Shown: positions 1 through 10,182, numbered from the stretch's first letter. The stretch: DNA of 64,000 nt from an uncultured Caulobacterales bacterium (GCA_903884425.1 CAISEP010000017.1:186001-250000), one strand, 5' to 3'. The notes: a model not told the origin generated them from the letters alone. Translations and numbers: made by a program.

Positions 1-1
1 T

Positions 2-2251
2 GCCGTTGACCTGCAGCGGGTCGAAGTGCTGTCCGGGCCGCAGGGCACCCTGTTCGGCGCCAGCGCCATGGGCGGGGCCATCCGCTACATCACCAACAAG
101 CCGGACCTGAAGGACTTCCATTCCGGCTTCACCGCCAGCTATTCCGGCGGCGGCGGGGCGGACCCCAGCTCGGCGGTGAACGCCTTCGTCAACATCCCGA
201 TCATCGAGGACAAGGCGGCGGTGCGGTTCACCGTCTTCTCCGACAATCAGGGCGGCTATATCAGCAACGTGCCGGGCACCTACCAGATGCCCTTCGACGG
301 GCATGTGGGCCAGGCGGGGCAACTGCCCACCGGCAACCCGCTGCTGGTGATCCGGGCCATCGATTCCTGCCAGGGCGTCGCCAACTGCAACGGCAGCACC
401 TATACCCCGCCGACGCGGCAGATCATCAACAACGACGCCTACGTCAAGAAGAACTACAACGACGCCCACTACACCGGCGGCCGGATCGGCTTCACCTACA
501 AGGTCAACGAGGACTGGTCCGTCGACCTCATGGACATGAACCAGAGCCTGAAGACCAACGGCGTGTTCGACTACCAGCCGGACGTGGGCGACCTGAAGGT
601 CCAGCAGTTCGGCGACAACTGGCTGAAGGACGACTGGAACGAGGCCACCTGGACGATCAACGGCCGCCTGAACATGCTGAGTCTCGTCTATACGGGGTCG
701 TTCCTGAACCGGAAGACCGAGCAGCAGGCCGCCTATTCCGGCTATTCCAACATCGGCGTCTATCTGCCCTATTACGAGTGCGACCGGGGCGTCTATTACA
801 CGGCCGCCTACAACGGCAACATCGGCAACAAGTGCTATTCGCCGGCCAAGAGCTACCATATCGTGGACGAGAACAAGCGCTTCACCCAGGAACTGCGGGT
901 GACCACCCCGTCCGAATTGCGCCTGCGGGGTACCGGCGGGCTCTTCTATGACACCAACACCCTCTACGACAACACGGACTGGTCGTACCTGCAGGAGGCC
1001 GCGGGCTTCATCTATCCCCGCGCGCCCAACCCGGTGGTCGATCCCCACAATCCGAGCGTCCGTCCGGTGGGTGACGGGTTCTTCAACGACGTGACCCGCA
1101 AGGACCGTCAGTGGGCGGCCTATGGGGAAGTGTCCTACGACATCATCCCGAAGAAGCTGATCGTCACCGGCGGGGCACGCCACTATGACGAACGCGCCTC
1201 CATGACCGGTTCGTCCGACGGCAGCTTCGGCGGGGCCCGCGGCATCTACAACCCGGCGACCGGCACCTACAGCGCCGCCGCCACGCCGCCGCAATACTAC
1301 AACTACACCAACCTGGCCTCGACGCTGGCCGGCCTGTCTCCGGCCACCTACACCGGCACCCTGTGGAAGGGTAACCTGACCTACAAGCTGGATGACCGGT
1401 CGCTGGTCTATGCGACCTATTCGGAAGGCTTCCGGCCGGGCGGCTTCAACCGCAAGCCCTGCAACGTGGTCAGTGCGGCCTGCGACCAGTTGAAGGCCTA
1501 TGTGCCCGACCAGGTGAAGAACTACGAGGTCGGCTGGAAGCTGTCCCTGCTGGACCGCTCCCTGCAGTTCAATGCTGCGGCCTATCAGATCGACTGGACC
1601 AACATCCAGATGACGGTGTTCGACCAGAACATCTCCAACCAGACCTTCACCACCAACTTCGCCGATGCGCGCATCCGCGGGTTCGAGGGTGACGTGACCT
1701 GGCGGGCGACCTCGGCCTTCACCGTCGACAGCGGCTTCTCCTACAACGACTCCGAGCTGACCAAGTACATCTACTCCAAGACCTCGACCCTGGTGCCGCT
1801 GGGTTCGCCCCTGGCACTGGCGCCGAAGTTCCAGGGCAATATCCGCGGTCGCTACGAGTTCGAACTGCCCAACAACCTGCATGGCTTCGCCCAGGCCGGT
1901 TACCACTATGTGGGCAAGACGATCTCGTCGGACATCGCCGGCGGCGGCATCACCATGCCGACGACGAACCCGACACTGGGCTACGCGCCGACCACCAACA
2001 TCGTCTACAACGGCGTGACGGTGAAGCCGGGGGATGTGGTCGTTCCGGTGAACGCCTCCTTCCCGCAGGCCGCCTACTCGACGATCAGTGCGTCCATCGG
2101 CGTCACGCGGGACAACACCACCGTCGAGCTGTACGGCGAGAACCTGTCGGACGCCCGTCCGCAGCTCTACACCAGCGCCAATGACGGGGAGAAGCGGGTG
2201 ACGACGATCCGGCCGCTGACCATCGGCATCCGGCTCTCCTTCAAGAACTAG
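2..2251 (+). CDS. TonB-dependent receptor, 5'-truncated by window edge
   Basis: Outer-membrane active transporter; 749 residues are visible and the N-terminus (signal peptide, TonB box, start of the plug) lies before the window. The open frame begins with the plug signature RVEVLSGPQGTLFG followed by AMGGAIRYITNKP, typical of the plug domain. A long barrel region rich in Tyr/Asn/Asp follows, with the recurring barrel phrases YATYSEGFRPGGFN and NYEVGWK, and the chain ends ...GIRLSFKN with an aromatic residue close to the C-terminus, as usual for outer-membrane barrels. An internal GTG at 26 is not the start, because the plug motif runs upstream of it. A strong terminator follows. The substrate cannot be read from sequence; the catabolic genes behind it suggest a carbon source taken up by the same organism programme. 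Family call is certain, substrate unknown. Confidence 0.95.
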   Translation, partial: AVDLQRVEVLSGPQGTLFGASAMGGAIRYITNKPDLKDFHSGFTASYSGGGGADPSSAVNAFVNIPIIEDKAAVRFTVFSDNQGGYISNVPGTYQMPFDGHVGQAGQLPTGNPLLVIRAIDSCQGVANCNGSTYTPPTRQIINNDAYVKKNYNDAHYTGGRIGFTYKVNEDWSVDLMDMNQSLKTNGVFDYQPDVGDLKVQQFGDNWLKDDWNEATWTINGRLNMLSLVYTGSFLNRKTEQQAAYSGYSNIGVYLPYYECDRGVYYTAAYNGNIGNKCYSPAKSYHIVDENKRFTQELRVTTPSELRLRGTGGLFYDTNTLYDNTDWSYLQEAAGFIYPRAPNPVVDPHNPSVRPVGDGFFNDVTRKDRQWAAYGEVSYDIIPKKLIVTGGARHYDERASMTGSSDGSFGGARGIYNPATGTYSAAATPPQYYNYTNLASTLAGLSPATYTGTLWKGNLTYKLDDRSLVYATYSEGFRPGGFNRKPCNVVSAACDQLKAYVPDQVKNYEVGWKLSLLDRSLQFNAAAYQIDWTNIQMTVFDQNISNQTFTTNFADARIRGFEGDVTWRATSAFTVDSGFSYNDSELTKYIYSKTSTLVPLGSPLALAPKFQGNIRGRYEFELPNNLHGFAQAGYHYVGKTISSDIAGGGITMPTTNPTLGYAPTTNIVYNGVTVKPGDVVVPVNASFPQAAYSTISASIGVTRDNTTVELYGENLSDARPQLYTSANDGEKRVTTIRPLTIGIRLSFKN

Positions 2252-2262
2252 GTCCCGACAGC

Positions 2263-2302
2263 GGGGCCCTCCTCCCCTCCGGAGGAGGGCCCCGTTTCTT
2301 TT
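2263..2302 (+). terminator. Rho-independent terminator after the TonB receptor
   Basis: A perfect 13-bp stem (2263-2275 with 2281-2293) with a 5-nt loop is followed by a T-rich run (GTTTCTTTT). It lies 12 bases behind the receptor stop codon and separates the receptor transcript from the downstream operon. Confidence 0.9.
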
Positions 2303-2359
2303 CGCGTCCGGGGCAAGGCGTCTGCTGTCCACGCCCTCATTTGTTGGAGCCGTTGCATT

Positions 2360-4519
2360 TTGAATGGCGAACAACGTCACCCCCGGGATAGCGTGGAGGT
2401 CCTGCCCAGGCCCGACGCGAAGGATCCCCGATTGACCGAGACGGCCCCCTCCCCGCCTCCCCCCTCCCCGTCCTCGCCCGTGTCCAACCCCGAGGCCGAG
2501 GCCCTGCTGGGCCAGGCGCGGCGCTTCATCGAGCGGGCCCAGCTGACCCAGGCCGTGGACCTTTGCCGTCAGGTGCTGGCCGCGGATCCGGCCCATCGCG
2601 AGGCCCTCTATGTGCTGGCGGTGGCCGAACGCTATCGCAAGCGGCTGCCAGAGGCCCTGGCCACCCTCGACCAGCTGATCGCCCTGGAACCCAAGCTCGG
2701 CCGCGCCCATCAGGAGCGCGCCCACTGCCTGCGGGAGATGGGGGACGGGTCGGGGGCGTTTGCCGCCTATCAGAAGGCCGTGGCGAACAATTCCGCCCTG
2801 GCCGCCAGCTGGCAGATGCTGGCGCAGATGCACGCGGCCGTCGGCAACACCGCCGCCGCGGAGTTCGCCAAGGACCAGCACGACTATCTGCGCCGCCTGC
2901 CGCCGGAACTGCTGGGGGTGGCCAACCTGATCCGGGAAGGCCGCTACCTGAAGGCGGAGACCCTGTGTCGCAGCTTCCTGCAGACCCATGGCCACCATGT
3001 GGAGGCCATGCGCTTCCTGGCGGAGATCGGGGCCACCTTCAACGCCTATGACGAGGCCGAATTCCTGCTGGAATCCGCCCTGGTGCTGGAGCCGGACAAC
3101 ACCAGCGCCCAGGTCGACTATGTGGACGTCCTGCACAAGCGCCAGAAGTTCGAGAAGGCGCTGGAACAGGCCAGGGACCTGCGGGCCAAGGGGCCCGACG
3201 TGCCCCAGTTCGAGCTCCTGTTCGCCAATGAGAGCCTGGCCGTCGGCAATTTCGACGATGCGCTGGCCTCCTATCGCCATCTGGCGGTGGAGACCCCCAA
3301 CAACCCCACCATCCACCTGACGCTGGGCCACGCCCTGAAGACCGTCGGCCAGCAGGCCGAGGCGGTCAGCGCTTATCGCCGCGCCTATGGCATCCGCCCC
3401 GACTTCGGCGATGCCTACTGGAGCCTGGCCAACCTCAAGACCTACCGCTTCACCGACGAAGAGATCGCGGACATGGAGCGGCTGGAGGCAGCCCCGACCA
3501 CGGAGCTGGTGGACCGCTACCACCTGGACTTCGCGCTCGGAAAGGCCCTGGAGGACCGCGGGGACTATGCCCGGTCCTTCGCCGCCTATGACCGGGGCAA
3601 CCGGCTGAAGCGGGACGAGGTGGGCTATGACTGGCGGCGGATGAGCCGGGACATCGCCCTGCAGTCGCAGCACGTCACCGAGGCCCTGTTCGAGGCCCGC
3701 AAGGGCGTCGGCTGCCCGGCCCCGGACCCGATCTTCATCCTCGGCCTGCCCCGGGCGGGCTCGACCCTGCTGGAACAGATCCTCGCCTCCCACAGCCAAG
3801 TGGAGGGCACGATGGAGCTGCCCAACATCCTGGCGCTCGCCCACCGACTGAACGGCCGCCAGCGGGTGGACGAGGAGTCGGTCTATCCCGGCAATCTGGG
3901 GGAGGTGCCCCCCGACCGGTTCCAGGCCTTCGGCGAGGCCTATCTGCGGGACACGAAGATCCACCGCAAGCAGGGCACGCCCTTCTTCATCGACAAGATG
4001 CCGAACAATTTCAAGCATATCGGCCTGATCCACCTGATCCTGCCCCATGCGAAGATCATCGACGCCCGGCGCGACCCGATGGGCTGCTGCTTCTCCGGCT
4101 TCAAGCAGCTGTTCGCCGAGGGTCAGGAGTTCACCTACGGTCTCGAGGAGATCGGCCACTATTACCGCGACTATGTGGGCCTGATGGACCACTGGGACCG
4201 GGTGCTGCCGGGCAAGGTGCTGCGGGTGAACTATCAGGAGGTGGTGGACGATCTGGAGACCCAGGTCCGCCGCATCCTCGACCACTGCGGCCTGCCCTTC
4301 GAGGATGCCTGCGTGAACTTCCACCAGACCGAGCGTGCCGTGCGCACCGCCAGTTCCGAGCAGGTGCGCCAGCCGATCTTCCGCTCCGGCCTCGACCAGT
4401 GGGAACATTTCGAACCGTATCTTGCGCCCCTGCGCGAGGCCCTGGGCCCGGATCTGGCCCCTCATTCCCCTGCCCCCCCCTCCCCCCGCCCCCCTCCCCC
4501 CGCCCCTTCGGCGGGCTGA
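2360..4519 (+). CDS. TPR-repeat sulfotransferase family protein
   Basis: A 719-residue protein. Residues about 45-360 form tetratricopeptide repeats (phrases such as ALYVLAVAERYRKRLPEAL and YWSLANLKTYRFTDEEI). A C-terminal sulfotransferase domain starts near residue 457 with the PAPS-binding loop FILGLPRAGSTLLEQ, followed by DKMPNNFKHIGLI and RRDPMGCCFS. Both ends are proline-rich and low-complexity, probably flexible. The chosen start is TTG at 2360 with GGAG about ten bases before it; GTG at 2393 is an alternative. TPR-sulfotransferases of this type are commonly seen next to TonB receptors in sphingomonads and Caulobacterales, but their sulfate acceptor is not established. The downstream MFS gene begins 19 bases after the stop, so it is probably the first gene of the 2360-10182 operon. 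Confidence 0.88.
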   Translation: MNGEQRHPRDSVEVLPRPDAKDPRLTETAPSPPPPSPSSPVSNPEAEALLGQARRFIERAQLTQAVDLCRQVLAADPAHREALYVLAVAERYRKRLPEALATLDQLIALEPKLGRAHQERAHCLREMGDGSGAFAAYQKAVANNSALAASWQMLAQMHAAVGNTAAAEFAKDQHDYLRRLPPELLGVANLIREGRYLKAETLCRSFLQTHGHHVEAMRFLAEIGATFNAYDEAEFLLESALVLEPDNTSAQVDYVDVLHKRQKFEKALEQARDLRAKGPDVPQFELLFANESLAVGNFDDALASYRHLAVETPNNPTIHLTLGHALKTVGQQAEAVSAYRRAYGIRPDFGDAYWSLANLKTYRFTDEEIADMERLEAAPTTELVDRYHLDFALGKALEDRGDYARSFAAYDRGNRLKRDEVGYDWRRMSRDIALQSQHVTEALFEARKGVGCPAPDPIFILGLPRAGSTLLEQILASHSQVEGTMELPNILALAHRLNGRQRVDEESVYPGNLGEVPPDRFQAFGEAYLRDTKIHRKQGTPFFIDKMPNNFKHIGLIHLILPHAKIIDARRDPMGCCFSGFKQLFAEGQEFTYGLEEIGHYYRDYVGLMDHWDRVLPGKVLRVNYQEVVDDLETQVRRILDHCGLPFEDACVNFHQTERAVRTASSEQVRQPIFRSGLDQWEHFEPYLAPLREALGPDLAPHSPAPPSPRPPPPAPSAG

Positions 4520-4538
4520 CCCAGAAAAGGGACCGACC

Positions 4539-5843
4539 TTGGCCAATGCAGAGGGAACCGTGGCACCGTCCACCTCGCCATCCGTGATGGCCCGGTGGTT
4601 CGTCCTGTCGGTCATGTGCCTGAGCTATGCGATCAACATCGCCGACCGCTATGTGGTGACCACGGTGATGGAGCAGATGCGGCTGGACCTGCACCTGAAC
4701 GACGGGCAGATCGCCTTCCTCACCGGCATTCCGCTGGCCCTGTTCTATGTCACCCTGGGCATTCCGATCTCGTGGCTGGCGGACAAGTCCAACCGGCGCA
4801 ACATCCTGGGCGCGGCCCTGATCGGCTGGTCGGCCATGACGGCGCTGTGCGGCCTGTCCACCAGCTACATGCAGTTCCTGCTGGCCCGGATCGGCGTGGG
4901 CGTGGGCGAGGCGGGCGGCACGCCCCCCGCCAACTCCATCGTCGCCGACTATTTCCCCGCCGGACGCCGGGCCATGGCCATGGCCATCTTCGCCCTGGGC
5001 GCGCCGATCGGGGCCTGGATGGGTGCCGACATGGCAGGCTATGTGGCCGGCAAGTACGGCTGGCACGCCGCCTTCCTCGTGCTGGGGGTGCCCGGCGCGC
5101 TGCTGGGCCTGTTCGTGCTCCTGACCATCAAGGAACCGGAGCGCGGCCGCCTGGACGCCGACGACAAGTCCGCGCGGCCCACCTTCCTGGCCACCATGGC
5201 CTTTCTCTGGAAGCAGAAGGCCGCCGTGCACGTGACCATGGGCGCGGGCGTCTGCGCCCTGTGGGGCTGGGGCCTGATGTGGTTCACGCCGACCTTCCTG
5301 CAGCGGGCCTATCACCTGACCGTGGACCAGGCGGGGGCCGTGGTCGGGCCGATCCACCTGATCGCCGGTACGGTCGCCTCATTGGCGACGGCCTGGATCC
5401 TGTCCCTGAAGAGCTTCACCGATCCCCGACGGGTGATCTGGCTGCTGGCCGCCGGGGTGGGTCTGACCACCATCCCGTCCTTCATCGCCTACCAGACCAC
5501 CTCCCTCGACACCGCCCGGCTGATGCTGTGGATCTTCATCCCGGCCATCTATTTCTACATCGGCCCGGCCATGGCCCTGCTGCAGAACCTGGCCCCGCCG
5601 AAGATGCGGTCGACCTTCATCGCCGTGTCCCTGCTGGTGGCCAATGTGCTGAACCTGATCGTCGCCCCCCAGGCCGTGGGCTGGATGAGCGACCACTTCG
5701 CCGGGGCCCGCGGGGCGGATGCGGAGTCCCTGCGGATGGCCCTGCTGATCCTGGCCCCCACGGGCTTCTGGGCGGTGGCGCATTTCGTCCTTGCCGTGCG
5801 CACCGTGGTCGCTGAACAGAAGGCGGCGATCGGCTATATCTGA
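4539..5843 (+). CDS. MFS transporter, spinster-like
   Basis: A 434-residue inner-membrane carrier of the major facilitator superfamily with about 12 hydrophobic segments. The motif between TM2 and TM3 is ISWLADKSNRRN (the GxLaDrxgRr signature). The first helix region, SYAINIADRYVVTTVMEQMR, and the TM4-5 segment RIGVGVGEAGGTPPANSI match the spinster/Spns-like bacterial subgroup. The frame is open from 4335, but TTG at 4539 with an AAAAGGGA ribosome-binding site gives the normal N-terminus and avoids a long overlap with the sulfotransferase gene. It lies 40 bases before an aldehyde dehydrogenase gene in the same orientation, so it may import the substrate of that cluster. Substrate not predictable. 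Confidence 0.88.
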   Translation: MANAEGTVAPSTSPSVMARWFVLSVMCLSYAINIADRYVVTTVMEQMRLDLHLNDGQIAFLTGIPLALFYVTLGIPISWLADKSNRRNILGAALIGWSAMTALCGLSTSYMQFLLARIGVGVGEAGGTPPANSIVADYFPAGRRAMAMAIFALGAPIGAWMGADMAGYVAGKYGWHAAFLVLGVPGALLGLFVLLTIKEPERGRLDADDKSARPTFLATMAFLWKQKAAVHVTMGAGVCALWGWGLMWFTPTFLQRAYHLTVDQAGAVVGPIHLIAGTVASLATAWILSLKSFTDPRRVIWLLAAGVGLTTIPSFIAYQTTSLDTARLMLWIFIPAIYFYIGPAMALLQNLAPPKMRSTFIAVSLLVANVLNLIVAPQAVGWMSDHFAGARGADAESLRMALLILAPTGFWAVAHFVLAVRTVVAEQKAAIGYI

Positions 5844-5883
5844 GCCGAGACCCCGTCCCCGAAAGTCCTGTTGGAGTGGATCC

Positions 5884-7311
5884 TTGGAACCCCTGAAGTC
5901 CTATATCGACGGCGCCTGGGTGCGCCCGCTGACCTCGACCGACACCTGCGAGGCCATCAACCCCGCCACGGAAAGGCCCTGCGCCATCGTGGCCATGGGC
6001 GGGGCCGATGACGTGGACCGGGCGGTCATGGCCGCCTGCCGCGCCTTCGCCACCTGGGGCTTCACGACCCTGGACGAGCGGGTGGCCCTGGTGCGCAGGC
6101 TGGTGGCCAATTTCGAGGCCCGCTACGACGAGATGGTCATGGCCATCACCACCGAGATGGGCGCCCCCCATACCCTGTCCTTCAACAGCCAGGCCGCCTG
6201 CGGCCCGGGGCACCTGAACGCGGCCATCGAGGCGGCGCTGGCGCTGGAGTGGGAAAAGACCATCAGCAACGGCGGCGCGCGACTGGTGCTGGAGCCCATC
6301 GGGGTGGCCGGTCTGATCACCCCCTGGAACTGGCCGGTGAACCAGCTGGCCGCCAAGCTCGGCCCGGCCCTGCTGGCCGGCTGCACCGTGGTGCTGAAGC
6401 CCAGCGAGGTGTCGCCCCTGTCCGCCCAGCTGCTGGCGGAGTTCGTGGACGCGGCGGGCTTTCCCAAGGGGGTGTTCAACATGGTCCACGGGGCGGGACC
6501 AGTGGTCGGCCACGCCCTCTCCACCCATCCGGAGGTGGACGTGGTGTCCTTCACCGGCTCCACCCGCGCGGGCATCCAGGTGGCCAAGGCCGCGGCGGAT
6601 ACGGTCAAGCGCGTGTCGCAGGAGCTGGGCGGCAAGTCCCCCAACATCGTCTTCGCCGACAGCGGTCTCGAGACCTCGGTGGAAGCGGGGGTGCGGCGGT
6701 GCTTCGGCAATTCCGGGCAGTCCTGCAACTCCCCCACCCGCATGCTGGTGGAGGCGTCGGTCTATGACGAGGCCGTGGCCATTGCCGGGCAGATCGCGTC
6801 CAGCATCAAGGTCGGCGACCCGACCCAGCCGGGCCCGCATCTCGGCCCCGTGGTCAACCGCACCCAGTTCGAGAAGATCCAGACGCTGATCCAGGCGGGC
6901 ATCGACGAGGGCGCGCGCCTGGTGGCGGGCGGTCCCGGCAAGCCGGAGGGCTTCGAGACCGGCTATTTCGTGAAGCCCACCGTCTTTGCCGACGTCACCA
7001 ACCAGATGACCATCGCCCGGGAGGAGATCTTCGGCCCGGTGCTGGCCATGATCCCCTTCAAGGACATCGACGACGCCATCGCCATCGCCAACGACACCCC
7101 CTATGGCCTGGCCGCCTATGTGCAGACGAAGGACATGGACAAGGCCCATTACGTGGCCCGGCGCCTGCGGGCGGGCATGGTCAGCCTGAACGGGGCCAGC
7201 CAGGCCTATGACGCCCCCTTCGGCGGCTACAAGCAGTCGGGCAACGGACGGGAATGGGGCGGCTTCGGCCTGCACGACTATCTCGAATACAAGTCGATCA
7301 ACGGCTACTGA
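5884..7311 (+). CDS. NAD(P)-dependent aldehyde dehydrogenase
   Basis: A 475-residue enzyme of the aldehyde dehydrogenase superfamily, oxidising an aldehyde to a carboxylate with NAD(P). Visible landmarks are the Asn-bearing loop ITPWNWPVNQ, the Rossmann phrase FTGSTRAGIQVAK, the general base Glu247 in QELGGKSPN, the nucleophile Cys281 in GQSCNSPTR, and EEIFGPVLAMIPF near the C-terminus. TTG at 5884 is preferred because GGAG sits seven bases upstream and the N-terminus (LKSYIDGAWVRPL) matches the family; an upstream ATG at 5791 would overlap the MFS gene. It is flanked by a carrier and an enolase-superfamily gene in one probable operon. Substrate not recognisable. Confidence 0.93.
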   Translation: MEPLKSYIDGAWVRPLTSTDTCEAINPATERPCAIVAMGGADDVDRAVMAACRAFATWGFTTLDERVALVRRLVANFEARYDEMVMAITTEMGAPHTLSFNSQAACGPGHLNAAIEAALALEWEKTISNGGARLVLEPIGVAGLITPWNWPVNQLAAKLGPALLAGCTVVLKPSEVSPLSAQLLAEFVDAAGFPKGVFNMVHGAGPVVGHALSTHPEVDVVSFTGSTRAGIQVAKAAADTVKRVSQELGGKSPNIVFADSGLETSVEAGVRRCFGNSGQSCNSPTRMLVEASVYDEAVAIAGQIASSIKVGDPTQPGPHLGPVVNRTQFEKIQTLIQAGIDEGARLVAGGPGKPEGFETGYFVKPTVFADVTNQMTIAREEIFGPVLAMIPFKDIDDAIAIANDTPYGLAAYVQTKDMDKAHYVARRLRAGMVSLNGASQAYDAPFGGYKQSGNGREWGGFGLHDYLEYKSINGY

Positions 7312-7349
7312 GCCGGGCGCGCAGGGTTTCCGACGATGAAGGTTTCCGG

Positions 7350-8537
7350 ATGAAGCTGAAGGATATCAAGACCTTCGTCGTCGGCAATCCGCCACCGCAT
7401 TTCGGCGGGCGCTATTTCGTGTTCGTGAAGCTGACCACCGATGACGGCATATCCGGCATCGGCGAGGCCTATTGCGTACCCTTCAGCCCGCATCTGGTGG
7501 CGAAGATGCTGGAAGACGTGTTCCACCGCTATGTGGCGGGTCAGGACCCGCACGACATCGAGGTGATCTGGCGGCGGGTCTATTCCAGCGGCTTCACCCA
7601 GCATCCGGACCTGACCCTGATGGGGGTGCTGAGCGCCCTGGAAATGGCCTGCTGGGACATTGTCGGCAAGGCCGCGAACCAGCCGGTCTACAAGCTGCTG
7701 GGCGGCAAGGTGCATGAGCGGCTGCGGGCCTATACCTACATCTATCCCCGGCCCGGCGACTTGACCGACGTCTATCACGACCCGGACCTCGCGGCAGAGC
7801 GGGCGCAGGTCTATCTGGCCCAGGGCTTCACCGCCCTGAAGTTCGACCCCGCCGGTCCCTACACCGCCTTTGACGGCCGCCAGCTGAACCTGGAGGCGCT
7901 GGAGCTGTCGGAGCGGTTCGCCCGGACCCTGCGGGAGGCCGTGGGCACGAAGGCCGACCTGCTGTTCGGCACCCACGGCCAGATGACGGCCGCGGGGGCG
8001 ATCCGGCTGGCGAAGCGGCTGGAACCCTACGATCCCCTGTGGTTCGAGGAGCCCACGCCGCCGGACGCCCCGGACGAGATGGCCAAGGTCGCCCGCGCCA
8101 CCTCCATCCCCGTGGCGGCGGGGGAGCGGCTGACCACCAAGTACGATTTCCACCGGATGCTGGCGGCGGGGGCGGCGTCGATCCTGCAGATGAACCTCGG
8201 CCGGGTCGGCGGCATACTGGAGGCCCGCAAGATCGCAGGCATGGCCGAGTGCCATCACGCCCAGATCGCCCCGCACCTCTATTGCGGCCCGGTGGTGGGG
8301 GCGGCCAACATCCAGGTGGCCACCTGCACACCGAACTTCCTGATCCTGGAGGGGATCGAGGACTGGACCGGCTTCCACGCCGACATACTGACGACGCCCA
8401 TCCGCTTCGAGGACGGCTACGTCATCCCCTCCGACGCCCCGGGCCTGGGGGTCGAGCTGAACGAGGCGGTGGCCGAGGCCCATCCCTATACTGGCGACAT
8501 GCTCCATCTGGAGATGACCCAGCATCCCGTGGTCTGA
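7350..8537 (+). CDS. Mandelate racemase/muconate lactonizing enzyme (enolase superfamily), sugar-acid dehydratase-like
   Basis: A 395-residue enzyme with a capping N-terminal domain and an enolase-type barrel. The three metal ligands are visible: Asp203 (ADLLFG), Glu233 (WFEEPT) and Glu259 (AAGERL). His209 (GTHG) and His309 (APHLYCG) stand where acid-sugar dehydratases carry catalytic His. The N-terminal half (FGGRYFVFVKLTTDDGISGIGE) and the segment RVGGILEARKIAGMAE are typical of the galactonate/mannonate-dehydratase-like branch. Members abstract the proton alpha to a carboxylate. ATG at 7350 follows a GAAGG site. The gene lies 38 bases behind the aldehyde dehydrogenase and 10 before the GMC oxidoreductase, which together would suit oxidation of a polyol or aldose to an acid followed by dehydration. 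Exact substrate unknown. Confidence 0.88.
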   Translation: MKLKDIKTFVVGNPPPHFGGRYFVFVKLTTDDGISGIGEAYCVPFSPHLVAKMLEDVFHRYVAGQDPHDIEVIWRRVYSSGFTQHPDLTLMGVLSALEMACWDIVGKAANQPVYKLLGGKVHERLRAYTYIYPRPGDLTDVYHDPDLAAERAQVYLAQGFTALKFDPAGPYTAFDGRQLNLEALELSERFARTLREAVGTKADLLFGTHGQMTAAGAIRLAKRLEPYDPLWFEEPTPPDAPDEMAKVARATSIPVAAGERLTTKYDFHRMLAAGAASILQMNLGRVGGILEARKIAGMAECHHAQIAPHLYCGPVVGAANIQVATCTPNFLILEGIEDWTGFHADILTTPIRFEDGYVIPSDAPGLGVELNEAVAEAHPYTGDMLHLEMTQHPVV

Positions 8538-8547
8538 GGCGAAGGGC

Positions 8548-10182
8548 GTGGCGGACGACTTCGACTATGTGATCGTCGGCGCCGGTACGGCAGGCTGCGT
8601 CGTGGCCAGCCGGTTGAGCGAGGATGCGGGCGTCCGCGTGCTCTTGCTGGAGGCCGGGGGCTCGGACCGGACCCTGTGGATCCAGCTGCCCATCGGCTAT
8701 GGCCGCACCTATTTCGATGCCTCCGTGAACTGGATGTACGACAGCGAGGCGGAACCGGCGCTGAACGGACGGCAGAGCTACTGGCCCCGGGGCAAGGTGA
8801 TCGGCGGCTCCGGCTCCATCAACGCCATGGTCCATGTCCGCGGACGGCCGGAGGATTTCGACGACTGGCGGGACCTGGGCAATCCCGGCTGGGGCTTTGA
8901 CGACGTCCTGCCCTTTTTCAAGCGGTCGGAGGATTTCGACGGCCCCGCCTCTGACTGGCGGGCCACCGGCGGGCCGCAGCATGTGACCGACATCACCGAC
9001 CGCGCCCATCCCCTGTGCCGGGTGTTCGTGGAGACGGGCCAGGCCCTGGGCTTTGCCGAAAGCCGCGACTTCAACGGCCCCGAGGGCGAAGGGGTGGGCA
9101 TCTACCAGATCAACACCCGGGGCGGCCTGCGCGCCTCCACCGCCAATGCCTATCTGCGCCCGGCGATGAAGCGCGGGAACCTGAGCCTCGTGACCCGGGC
9201 CCGGGCGACCCGCATCCTGTTCGAGGGCGGCCGCGCCGTGGGGGTGGAATATGACCGGGGCGGCGTCCGCGCCGTGGTCCGCGCGAAGCGGGAAGTGGTG
9301 CTGTGCGGCGGGGCCGTGGCCACGCCCCAGCTGCTTCAGCTGTCCGGGGTGGGCGACGGGGCGCATCTGCAATCCCTCGGCCTCGAGACGGTGCGCCATG
9401 CCCCGGCGGTGGGGCGGAACCTGCAGGACCATCTGGCGGTGTCCTACTTCTATCGCAGCAAACGGCCGACCCTGAACGACGACCTGCGCCCCCTCACCGG
9501 CAAGATCCTGGCGGGACTGCGCTATCTGATCGACCGGGGCGGGCCCCTGTCCCTGAGCGTCAACCAGGGGGGCGGCTTCATCCGCAGTCGTCCGGAGCTG
9601 ACCCGGCCCGACCTGCAGCTCTATTTCAGCCCGGTGAGCTACACCCAGACCCCGTTGTCGGAGCGGCGGCTCTTGAACCCCGACCCGTTCAGCGCCTTCC
9701 TGCTGTCGTTCAATGCCTGTCGCCCCACCAGCCGGGGGGAGATCGCGATCCGCTCCGCCGATCCCTTCGCCGCCCCCACCATCCGGCCCAACTACCTCTC
9801 CACCGACCAGGATGTGGCCGATGCCGTGGCAGGCACCCGCCTGTTACGCCGGATCGCCGCCACCGCCCCCCTGTGCGACATCATCACCGACGAGCTGGTC
9901 CCCGGCCGCCACCTGCAGACCGATGCGGAGCTGCTGGCCGATTTCCGGGACCGGGCGGACACGGTCTATCACCCGGTCTCCACCTGCCGCATGGGGCCGG
10001 AGGCGGCGACCGCGGTGGTGGACGCGCGGCTGCGGGTGCACGGGATCGGCGGACTGCGGATCGTCGACGCCTCCGTCTTCCCGACCCTCACCTCCGGCAA
10101 TACCAATGCCCCGACGGTCATGGTGGCGGAGAAGGGCGCGGACATGATCCGCGCCGATGCCCGGGGCGACGCTCCGGCCTGA
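8548..10182 (+). CDS. GMC-family FAD oxidoreductase (choline dehydrogenase-like)
   Basis: A 544-residue flavoprotein of the glucose-methanol-choline family. The FAD-binding glycine motif [16 protein letters not shown] begins near residue 8. The family signatures [16 protein letters not shown] and [16 protein letters not shown] follow, the active-site His lies in [11 protein letters not shown] near residue 474, and the C-terminal [17 protein letters not shown] is present. It probably oxidises an alcohol group. GTG at 8548 with a GAAGGG site ten bases after the previous stop is the start. It closes the catabolic operon that begins at 2360 or 4539. GMC enzymes are often called choline dehydrogenase automatically, but this copy is far from the betaine genes and nothing in the sequence fixes choline as its substrate. 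Confidence 0.92.
   Translation: MADDFDYVIVGAGTAGCVVASRLSEDAGVRVLLLEAGGSDRTLWIQLPIGYGRTYFDASVNWMYDSEAEPALNGRQSYWPRGKVIGGSGSINAMVHVRGRPEDFDDWRDLGNPGWGFDDVLPFFKRSEDFDGPASDWRATGGPQHVTDITDRAHPLCRVFVETGQALGFAESRDFNGPEGEGVGIYQINTRGGLRASTANAYLRPAMKRGNLSLVTRARATRILFEGGRAVGVEYDRGGVRAVVRAKREVVLCGGAVATPQLLQLSGVGDGAHLQSLGLETVRHAPAVGRNLQDHLAVSYFYRSKRPTLNDDLRPLTGKILAGLRYLIDRGGPLSLSVNQGGGFIRSRPELTRPDLQLYFSPVSYTQTPLSERRLLNPDPFSAFLLSFNACRPTSRGEIAIRSADPFAAPTIRPNYLSTDQDVADAVAGTRLLRRIAATAPLCDIITDELVPGRHLQTDAELLADFRDRADTVYHPVSTCRMGPEAATAVVDARLRVHGIGGLRIVDASVFPTLTSGNTNAPTVMVAEKGADMIRADARGDAPA

Noticed and set aside
5617-7275. 552-codon minus-strand frame opposite the aldehyde dehydrogenase
   Set aside because: No family motifs, shadow composition, and the plus-strand gene is unambiguous.
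8548-10182. Calling the GMC enzyme choline dehydrogenase (betA) as part of betaine synthesis
   Set aside because: It belongs to the operon at 4.5-10.2 kb with a dehydratase and is separated from the betaine genes; no substrate-specific residues can be claimed.
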